Source: Halocafeteria seosinensis (Eukaryota; Sar; Bigyra; Bicosoecida). Taken from it: a DNA stretch of 10,158 nt. Of the stretch, positions 1 through 5,853 are shown in pieces. The notes beneath the pieces are model-generated. The model saw only the letters and a program-made list of their open reading frames with translations. It searched no databases and was not told the DNA's origin. Each line of letters begins with the position of its first letter. Positions within the stretch are counted from its first letter, which is position 1. The DNA lies in contig LVLI01000602.1 in NCBI GenBank assembly GCA_001687465.1, positions 1 to 10,158 on the forward strand, read 5' to 3'. The position numbers were made by a program, and so were the translations under genes.

Positions 1-609
1 TACCTGATCCTTTGTTAACTTTCCCGGGTGATGCCAACCAAGGCAAGAAACATAGGGGCCATTGTCATTCAGGTTAACCACCACCAGAGCCCAAACGTTT
101 TCTTCACGTCGCACAAGAAGCAGAATCATGTCGACCTCGGGTAGTTCGATAGACGCCTCTTGTTTCATATTGTTCAACTGTTGTCGGAGTCGTTCTGCTT
201 CCAAAGGTGGGGGGATCCATAGCTTCCGTTTCTGTTCTGTACGGTTGCTTTCATCGAGGTATTGTTTTTGAAGAAGTAGCGCCATTCCTTCACAGGCGCG
301 GAAATCGAACCTGTCTTCAAACACGTTTATTAAATCGTGTCTAGCCAGAACGCATTTACGAGGATGAACAACCGCAGGATCTTTGGTCGCGCTACCTTCT
401 GTAGATAAGAACACCAGTTCTTCATTTTCCTCTCGGGACTTGTCAAGCATGTCGAATAGCACTTCGTGATGTGTGAGGTTAAGCCGGTTGTCGTAAGGAA
501 GTGAAATTTCTTGATCATCTGTCACCTCCAATGCAGCGCAAATCTCATTGGTACTCAATGTTTTCTGTGTGTTTTGTGGGAGTTCCTGGCGCTCGTTACT
601 GTTCAACAT
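1..609 (-). CDS. Ulp1/C48-like protease-fold protein, partial (runs off window)
   Basis: The minus-strand frame is open from codon ATG at 609-607 to base 1 (203 codons, no stop) and continues outside the window. The same frame is open upstream to a TAA at 687-685, so it may be an internal exon. I do not recognise a family with certainty. The last 110 or so residues follow the Ulp1/SENP (peptidase C48) pattern: a segment with RHDLINVFEDRF, then a hydrophobic strand DMILLLVRREE, then VWALVVVNLND followed by GPYVSCLGW. In active Ulp1 enzymes the strand corresponding to VWALVVVN starts with the catalytic His-Trp pair; here Trp is kept and His is Val. The Asp usually found in the next strand is also not visible. 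The catalytic Cys would lie beyond the window. It starts two bases after the stop of the ubiquitin-protease frame, or is joined to it by a 62-nt intron (709-648). Fold assignment is inference; an unrelated protein is possible. Confidence 0.5.
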   Translation of the reverse strand, partial: MLNSNERQELPQNTQKTLSTNEICAALEVTDDQEISLPYDNRLNLTHHEVLFDMLDKSREENEELVFLSTEGSATKDPAVVHPRKCVLARHDLINVFEDRFDFRACEGMALLLQKQYLDESNRTEQKRKLWIPPPLEAERLRQQLNNMKQEASIELPEVDMILLLVRREENVWALVVVNLNDNGPYVSCLGWHHPGKLTKDQV

Positions 610-611
610 AT

Positions 612-1851
612 CTAGGTTGAGTGCGCAGTCATTCTTTGTAAGAACTTCTGATTGTATGGGTCCATACTGCCTGCGATATATGCTTTAATGATGGCGGGAT
701 CGTCCGCACGTCCCACCCGCTTGGCGAGGTGGTTTGCTTCTCTTTTGGGTATTTGGGGTTCCTGTGGAAAGGTGATTACCCTCATTGCTTGACTCACGTC
801 TTTTACGCGTCTCGTGTTTTTTGAGCGTCTCGCTATTTTTGAGGGGGCAAAAAAGCCCTTTGGAAAGGCTGATGGCTTCTGATTTATTGCGCGTCTTAAG
901 CCTGTAAGATGCGAATGCTTCTGCAAGTACGATTCAATTGCGTCGACGATGACTGAATGCCAGACGCGTTTTTCCTCCCGCAGTGTGTCGTAAACGTCTG
1001 CTACTGCAGTTTGGAAGGACCTTGAAGAGGATTCAAAACGTTTGAGGAATTCCTCACGTGGCGTGTTCGTCGTCTGTACCACAGTTGCACTGGTTGGATG
1101 TACGTTTGTTCCAGACGTAGTGGTGGTCTCTCCTTCTATTTCCTCGTAGTCGGTGGTCACTGTAGGCGTATTCTCTCCACACGGTTTCCGCTGTCCCTCC
1201 ACTTTTTGGTGTTGTGGGCATTGATCACTCTTAGGCGCATGGGTTTGGGGAACTGAAGTGAGAGCTCCAGAGGTAATCGTGTTGTCAGTTGTAGTTACGT
1301 GCGCATCTGGTACTGACAGAGCAGCAATGTCTTGTACGCCGTTGATTATGGCACCGTTTCCGTCCTCCGTGGAATGCTCACTCACAGGGGGCAAGAACTT
1401 CTCTGGGAGTCTCTCGTAGAAGAGAATATAGGCCAATGGATCCTTGAGAACTTTATGAGCGGGATAAATGCTTATGTTAGTGTCGTCGAGTAAATACCAG
1501 GATGTATGCCTTTCTCGCCTCACAAGGCTTGTGTAGTGGCCGTTGTCAACTGACGATCCATGATGCCGAACGACACTCCGAAGCTGATATCGACTATAAA
1601 GTGGCATATTTGAATTGGAAAACTTTGAGTAGTGCCTCATTTCAAGTACTTCTGGATACAGTATGGCTCAACTTGTTAGGCTCTTGCGTTTGGTTATCCC
1701 AGGTAAAACGCTTCAACTGGATTGTCAAGAACTGGGGAAAATTCGCCACTGCACGTCGCCATCCTTTATGTACAGTACGCTTGCAATAATCACACATTGT
1801 GTCATGGTTATGTTTGAGAGTTAGAAGGTTCCGGTACTGTATGACAATCTC
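612..1851 (-). pseudogene. Ubiquitin-specific protease (peptidase C19, UCH/USP), C-terminal catalytic half, frameshifted
   Basis: Deubiquitinases of this family cut the bond after the C-terminal Gly of ubiquitin. Between 1851 and 1660 one frame encodes the USP zinc-ribbon half-site CDYC (1794-1783) and the block FPQFLTIQLKRFTWD, a near-perfect match to the family's LP-x-LxIxLKRF motif. The frame then shifts by one base at about 1662-1657, and the next frame (to TAG 614-612) continues the same domain: PEVLEM, YQLRSVVRHHG, the catalytic His box DNGHYTSL (His codon 1538-1536), WYLLDD with the catalytic Asp, and the closing AYILFYER. About 95 residues of Ser/Thr-rich linker and a basic, partly helical tail follow. 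The catalytic Cys box was not found. A TAA-TGA pair lies just upstream at 1857-1852. The frameshift may be real decay or a sequence error. A 36-nt, stop-free, GT-AG stretch (797-762) in the tail could be an intron. The domain call is firm; the pseudogene status is moderately sure. Confidence 0.8.
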
Positions 1852-2185
1852 TCATTAGACCACGAAGTCTTGAATTCGAGGCTCGAAGGAGAAGGCCTGA
1901 CAAGTACACCATGTATGGCGACTCTTGTACAATGTACAAGTGTACCACAGATTCTGAAGAAACAAAGATCTTGCAGTCGGCCTCTTTCTTCATAGATCCG
2001 GGACTTTCGCATGTCCTCTTCATCGCAAAGTGGCGGTTCACCTTCTGAACATCGTATATCATAGATCCGGAACTTTCGCATGTCCTCTTCATCGCAAAGT
2101 GGCGGTTCACCTTCTGAACATCGTATAACAGGTCACGTGATTCTTTGCCTGCATCAATTTCAGGATTCCCAGTCTACAAGCGGGA
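1852..2185 (-). pseudogene. Possible N-terminal remnants of the ubiquitin-specific protease
   Basis: Upstream of the clear USP domain the minus strand has short pieces in different frames that fit the expected order of a USP. At 2170-2110 there is EIDAGKESRDLLYDVQK, which resembles the QxDAxEFLxxLL helix. At about 1962-1860 there is SLFLQNLWYTC, which resembles the segment before the first zinc-binding Cys pair, but the second Cys of the pair reads as Tyr. These pieces are separated by frame changes, an in-frame TAA-TGA (1857-1852) and a 69-bp tandem duplication. A 3' splice site (TTGTCATACAG, ending 1837) could join part of this by splicing. Individually each match is weak; only their order and position beside the USP make them credible. 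Confidence 0.3.
1991..2127 (-). repeat. 69-bp tandem duplication (two copies)
   Basis: Bases 1991-2059 and 2060-2127 are almost identical copies with period 69, differing at only two or so positions (for example CCGGGAC against CCGGAAC). As 69 is divisible by three, the duplication repeats 23 codons without shifting frame (MIYDVQKVNRHFAMKRTCES in one frame). It lies where the N-terminal part of the ubiquitin-specific protease would be expected. High identity suggests it is recent. Confidence 0.9.
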
Positions 2186-2583
2186 ATTCTTTGAGAATGT
2201 TCAGGTAGGTAAACAGTACTGTAGGTACACACACAGTCACTGCCGAGTGAAGCGAAGCGAGTTCCGAAGAAACTTGAGCATTTGGTAAGGATCCCACCTG
2301 TATTGTATTTCGCAAGGGCATGGATTTTTTATCTTCTTACGCGCCAGGGAACCCACAAGGAACCGGAACAGAACTACTGTACAAGTCCATGATTCTGTGT
2401 CTTAGGACACGTTTAGTGAGCAAACACGGCAGGTACTACCTGCCAGGTAGAATATGCCCTAAAACAGCGCTGTTTGTGCCTACGCTCATTAGGTATGCTT
2501 ACTACCATATCTATTCGAATTCTCGGCCGGTAACTAAATGCGAAGTATTTGAAGTAACTTCCAACAGCCAACTAAAGTTACAC
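2128..2583. other. Intergenic stretch, no gene recognised
   Basis: I see no convincing coding region here. A 103-codon plus-strand frame (2320-2631) has no recognisable motifs and runs into the dispersed repeat that starts at about 2584. A minus-strand frame around 2240-2180 contains TVLFTYLNILKEFPLVDW, faintly like part of a USP N-terminal domain, but it stops at once and is too short to call. A perfect 17-base palindrome lies at 2428-2444. Confidence 0.5.
2428..2444. repeat. Perfect 17-base palindrome
   Basis: GGCAGGTA, one central base, TACCTGCC. Eight-base arms are perfectly complementary. It is followed by another AGGTAG, so the CAGGTA word occurs again nearby. Role unknown; it may be a protein-binding site or chance. 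Confidence 0.6.
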
Positions 2584-2713
2584 ATTCCTAAATACATGAC
2601 CCACTATCCAGATACAGAGTATTTTATTTAATCATACGTTAAGAAGAAAGTAGTCTATACCAAAATGAACTTTATACCGATATATGGCGCTCTGCTGAAT
2701 ATGGTGCCTGTAC
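2584..2713 (+). repeat. Dispersed repeat family, copy 1
   Basis: Begins near TTCCTAAATACATGA and contains the shared words GAGTATTTTATTTA, AGTAGTCTATACCAAA, TATACCGATATATGGCG and GGTGCCTGTAC. The same order of words recurs at 2939-3090 and 3428-3590 on this strand and at 2760-2918 on the other strand. Copies differ by scattered substitutions and short indels, so the family is moderately old. No protein is encoded by it. Confidence 0.8.
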
Positions 2714-2759
2714 AGTGCCCGCTTACTGAATCCTCAACTGTGATGTACCAGTACACTGA

Positions 2760-2918
2760 GTACAGGCACCTATGTAGTAGAGTGCCATATATTCATCGGT
2801 ATGAAGTTTGTTTTGGTACAGCCTAGTTCCTTCATATCTATGACTAAATAAAATACTGTATATGTGGATATATACCGGTGTTCCTCCGTCTACGGCTGCA
2901 TTGGATAATTGGGAGTTC
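2760..2918 (-). repeat. Dispersed repeat family, copy 2 (inverted)
   Basis: The reverse complement shows CACCGGTATATA, CACATATACAGTATTTTATTTAG, ATGAAGGAACTAG, CTGTACCAAAACAAACTTC, ATACCGATGAATATATGGCA and GGTGCCTGTACT in the family's order. It faces copy 1 across a 46-base spacer bounded by GTGCCTGTAC (2704-2713) and GTACAGGCAC (2760-2769). It is also back to back with copy 3, which it resembles most closely (ATGAAGGAACTAG is shared only by these two). Confidence 0.85.
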
Positions 2919-2938
2919 AAAAAGCGAGCACGGATATA

Positions 2939-3090
2939 CAATTCTAAATACATGAATCACTATCCACATATACAGTTTTTTATTTAGTTATAGGTATGAA
3001 GGAACTAGTCTGTAGGCTCTGTACCAAAGCAAACTTCATACCGATGAATATGGCGCTCTACTACCAACTGCTGGCCTGCCCGCTGAATAT
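2939..3090 (+). repeat. Dispersed repeat family, copy 3
   Basis: Direct-orientation copy: TTCTAAATACATGA at the left as in copy 1, then CACATATACAG, TTTTATTTAGTTATAGGTATG, AAGGAACTAGTCTGTAG, TGTACCAAAGCAAACTTCATACCGATGAATATGGCGCTCTAC. A short insertion (about 6 bases, TCTGTA-GGC region) separates words that touch in the other copies. Copies 2 and 3 could fold into a large hairpin. Confidence 0.85.
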
Positions 3091-3427
3091 TCAAATGGAC
3101 CACGACTACAGATGTTATACATCCATGCACCGTGAAGACAGACAAGGCTACAGTACCACCTATCCCTATTGGCTACCAGCTCGAATCTCCACAAAAGGAG
3201 TGCATCACAACCATCAAGATTAGTCCAATTCCGTTCATCAGAATTCTTACCGAAACTTCCCATGTGGGTTAAGTGACCGTCACACATGTGTGTGTGTGGG
3301 TTAAGTAATGGTGAATGTCTGTCAGTAATAGTTCCTCCGTCCGCACATATCGTTTCATGATGCGTTGATTCGCTTCCCAAGTCGAGAGTTTCTCTGTGTA
3401 CTACTGGTATATACGGGAAGTGTTTGT
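3091..3427. other. Intergenic stretch with short direct and inverted repeats
   Basis: No gene recognised; open frames on both strands here have no motifs. The only structure is a pair of GTGGGTTAAGT repeats (about 3263 and 3296) around a self-complementary CACACATGTGTG run followed by further GT dinucleotides. A GTTCCTCCGT word at about 3330 also occurs at 2879, next to repeat copy 2. Confidence 0.5.
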
Positions 3428-3590
3428 ACAGTTCCCAGTTTCCAATGGAGCCTCAAACGTAGGAGCACCGGTATATACTGCCACTATCTGCATATAGAGT
3501 ATTTTATTTAGTTATACGTATGAAGTAAGTAGTCTATACCAAAGCGAATTTCATACCGATGAATATATGGCACTGTACGCGGCACTACCA
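3428..3590 (+). repeat. Dispersed repeat family, copy 4
   Basis: Left part GTTCCCAGTTTCCAATGGAG and GGAGCACCGGTATATA matches the reverse complement of the far side of copy 2. The core CATATAGAGTATTTTATTTAG, AGTAGTCTATACCAAAGCG, TTCATACCGATGAATATATGGCAC then follows. This copy shows that the full unit is longer than the part visible in copy 1. Confidence 0.8.
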
Positions 3591-3904
3591 TGTTACTCTT
3601 GGGAGACACCAGGGTGCTTGCGCAAATATCGGATTTGACGAAGGGGTTTGGATAGGTATGAATGCACGCATGAAGTTGATGATACACGTACATGCGGATA
3701 GACGAAATGGGGGGGGGGGGGTTGTTTTTTGCAGTGATTAAGGAATATGATTTCGGAATGGAGCAATAATGATTGTATGAAAAATGACAAGGGTTCAGAG
3801 GATTCAAAGTTACAGTCTTCCCGGATGAAACTGGCCATGCCCCTTGTAGGCAGAGCCATCAAAGCAAAACCGATGCTACTACTATGAGATTTTTGTACAT
3901 TTCG
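3591..3904. other. Intergenic stretch with poly-G tract
   Basis: No gene recognised. The notable element is an uninterrupted run of 13 G at 3709-3721, followed by TTGTTTTTT. Open frames crossing it on either strand give glycine or proline runs and look non-coding. Confidence 0.6.
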
Positions 3905-4354
3905 TTAGCACATTGCGAAGCCGTCCAAATAGGCTGGATAACGATTGGAGCGTTTTGGCCGTCCGCTGCTACTCTGGTCACCGGAATCGTCAGCGACAAA
4001 GAGGCAATTTTCAACTGGAACCATCTCTGTTTCCCCACTGTTCGTATTTAGCGTCTCATCAATTAACTCGAAAGTAGGTACAAAGCTCTCCAAATCCTTT
4101 GAGACGAGCTCAGTTTGCTTTTCATATTCTTCCTTTTCTTCTGCAGATAAGGGGAGAATCTCTTCCTGATTTTCGTCGCGCCACATTATCTGTGGAATGT
4201 CCTTGGCACTGGGACAGAGGTGGCTGTTCATCCGAACGTAAACTTTCATATGAAGCGTTTTTGGTGACATTCTCTTTTGCCGTTGTGTGAAACCCCAAGA
4301 CGTGATAGAGAAGAGTCCTTCAATCTGCGGCGGGGAATGCGTGGAAATTTTTCG
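3905..4354 (-). CDS. Unidentified acidic ORF, possible retroelement polyprotein tail
   Basis: A minus-strand frame is open from 4354 to a stop at 3907-3905; the first ATG is at 4270, giving 121 residues. I do not recognise the family. It has a Glu/Lys-rich, probably helical middle (SAEEKEEYEKQTELVSKDLE) and ends in SSSGRPKRSNRYPAYLDGF. A short basic patch followed by P-x-YL-x-x-F at the very C-terminus is a common style of ending in LTR-retrotransposon polyproteins, and the upstream segment KTLHMKVYVRMNS could be the strand region after an integrase core. There is no RT, RNase H or integrase core beside it. It may instead be the 3' exon of an ordinary gene. Identification is a guess; that the frame is coding is somewhat more likely than not. 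Confidence 0.35.
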   Translation of the reverse strand, partial: RKISTHSPPQIEGLFSITSWGFTQRQKRMSPKTLHMKVYVRMNSHLCPSAKDIPQIMWRDENQEEILPLSAEEKEEYEKQTELVSKDLESFVPTFELIDETLNTNSGETEMVPVENCLFVADDSGDQSSSGRPKRSNRYPAYLDGFAMC

Positions 4355-4708
4355 TTAGGAGATATTGGACATTCGAGCAATTCTCACCTGTGCGGACGAT
4401 GCCTAACTCCCTTACTTGGGGGAAGGTCGCAGAGGGGGTCGCAGCGGGGTCGTTGGCTCCTCTGTTTACGCCAACAAATCCTCCGTGGCATTGTCTTCAT
4501 AATGGCTCAGTCTAACGGAGTGTTAACAATGTAAGAACTGGACAATGTATATGCGCCCGTGTAAGAAGTATTGTAGGGCAAGTACCGGGATAAGGCGGAG
4601 AAATTGGTATCGTCAAGCGGAAGTAGGTCCGGGATATATGGTGACGAATCAAGAAATGGCCAGAACGCCCGCTAAAGCTTGTATGAACTGACGAGAAGGA
4701 GCCAATTA
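4355..4708. other. Intergenic stretch, no gene recognised
   Basis: Nothing recognisable on either strand. A small imperfect tandem of GGTCGCAG followed by G-runs lies at about 4425-4452. Plus-strand frames here are Arg- and Ser-rich and without motifs. Confidence 0.5.
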
Positions 4709-4799
4709 ACCGAGGATCCAGCGGCTCATGGCGCAGCGGCGGATGCCCGTAAGTCGGAAGCTGTTTCCGACGGGGCACTCGAATCCCGTTCTCCTCGGT
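4709..4799 (+). ncRNA. tRNA-like / SINE-head-like Pol III candidate
   Basis: The segment is closed by a perfect 8-bp stem, ACCGAGGA (4709-4716) with TCCTCGGT (4792-4799), immediately followed by a T run like a Pol III terminator. Inside are an A-box-like TGGCGCAGCGG (4729-4739), a 7-bp hairpin GTCGGAA/TTCCGAC (4753-4759 with 4765-4771), and a B-box-like CTCGAATCC in a 5-bp stem ACGGG/CCCGT. Length and order resemble a class II (Ser/Leu-type) tRNA. However the T loop is 10 rather than 7 bases, the A box is about 12 bases too far from the closing stem, and no normal anticodon loop with T33 forms. So it is not a working tRNA by eye; a degenerate tRNA or SINE head is more likely. Confidence 0.3.
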
Positions 4800-5291
4800 T
4801 TTTATCCGTTTACTTTTTATTCGTATTGCCTTCTTGTGTCCCGTCATCACCAGCAGTACTCTGAGACGGACTGAGACCATACTACACACATTTGAACTCC
4901 GTTGAATAGTGAGGTGACTCTCACCATGGCAGCGAGCAATTTCCGGCTTCGTATCTGCGGCTGAAACAGATACTCCGAAGCTGCGGACTATGAAATCCGA
5001 TGGGGTTTTAGATGAGCAGTTCGGAGTAGCAGCTGAAGTCTCTGATGCCCCAGTGTGCGCTAAAACTAGTGAATCCGGTAAGGATTTGTACGTCTGTACT
5101 ACGTATGTTCAGGAAAGAAAGATTTTGGTCTATTTGTCCTTGTATAGTATTTTTAATCAATTCGTGGGTGTGATGATTACATTGTCTTCGTTTCAAAAGA
5201 GAGGTCGAATACCTTATCCCGCCCTATTTCCTCTTGGTGGCGAATACGGGAGATGCAAATTTCGTTACTTCCCGCTTGTCCGATCCCCTAC
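4800..5291. other. 3' flank of the transposase gene, no firm gene
   Basis: No recognisable protein. A 183-codon plus-strand frame begins at 4990, but its second half is antisense to the transposase 3' exons and it has no motifs. On the minus strand a GTAAGT donor at 5295-5290 overlaps the proposed transposase stop, and a minus-strand frame at 5223-5008 is open, so an additional 3' exon of the transposase gene in this interval cannot be excluded. Confidence 0.4.
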
Positions 5292-5853
5292 TTACGCCCA
5301 CTTTCGCAACTTTTCGTGGGGTCTCTGCGAGGCATCCCATGCCTTCTTGTCGTCGAGCACGATGGCGGGCCAATCGTACCTCTTCAGAAAGTCGTTGTTG
5401 TTCGCCGTGCTCCACGCGGAAAAGTCGATCCTGCGAAAAATTTTGTTCGTTGACAAGTTCTGCGGTGACGGCACAGATAAGACTACGGGTACTGAGGGAA
5501 ACAAGTTTGTCCTCCTTAAACCGTTCCCCTGTCCTTTCTAGCCACCGACATTTCACGAGATCTCCTGACACCTCCCCGTCTCGACCCCCAGTGGGGGCAT
5601 ACACCGTCTCCTGCGTGCTAACTAACCAGAATGGCGCAGAAAGCCGTCCTGGTAAAATGCAAACGATCGTCCGTGGATGAAATAAAACAGGACGGTCTTC
5701 GGATGTCTTTCTCTGTCTCTTCTGATTTTTGGTTCGTGGATCCCAAGTTCTCTTCTGCCGCACTGGAGGGGAATTGAAAGCGAGGTGAGTTGATACTGAG
5801 CTCTCTGCGGAGAAACCAGAAAATGGAGAATTCGAAGATAGCGGAATTGGTTT
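5292..5853 (-). CDS. C-terminal basic domain of the transposase (exons 11-12)
   Basis: If exon 10 is read straight through it stops at TGA 5856-5854. The same frame then stays open down to 5224. A good intron, 5876-5805 (72 nt, donor GTACGA, acceptor TTTCTCCGCAG), removes that TGA in phase, and joins exon 10 to a segment rich in Arg and Lys followed by DLVKCRWLERTG, KEDKLVSLSTRSLICAV and DRLFRVEHGEQQRLSEE. This reads like a folded small domain and not like random sequence, but I cannot name it. A second possible intron (5379-5325, 55 nt, the same donor GTACGA) gives the ending RPHEKLRKWA and stop 5294-5292; without it the frame runs to 5224. The alternative is that TGA 5856 is the true stop. 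Confidence 0.55.

Noticed and set aside
1647-1727. A 58-nt GT-AG intron that would remove the USP frameshift
   Set aside because: Phases match, but it would delete the conserved RFTWD and K-x-SH blocks of the USP domain and its donor GTTTTA is poor.
1502-1789. 95-codon plus-strand ORF
   Set aside because: Antisense to the USP domain, which has clear motifs on the minus strand.
2584-3590. CRISPR array or tRNA cluster
   Set aside because: The repeats are long, diverged and in mixed orientation without regular spacers; the DNA is clearly eukaryotic in gene structure.
4990-5541. 183-codon plus-strand ORF
   Set aside because: Its second half is antisense to the transposase C-terminal exons, it contains a strong GTAAGG donor early on but no recognisable motifs, and three frames are open here at once.
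5234-5680. 148-codon plus-strand ORF rich in Ser and Arg
   Set aside because: Shadow antisense to transposase exons 11-12.
5631-5777. Short plus-strand ORF starting MAQKAVLVKCKR
   Set aside because: Antisense to exon 11; no support beyond an open frame.
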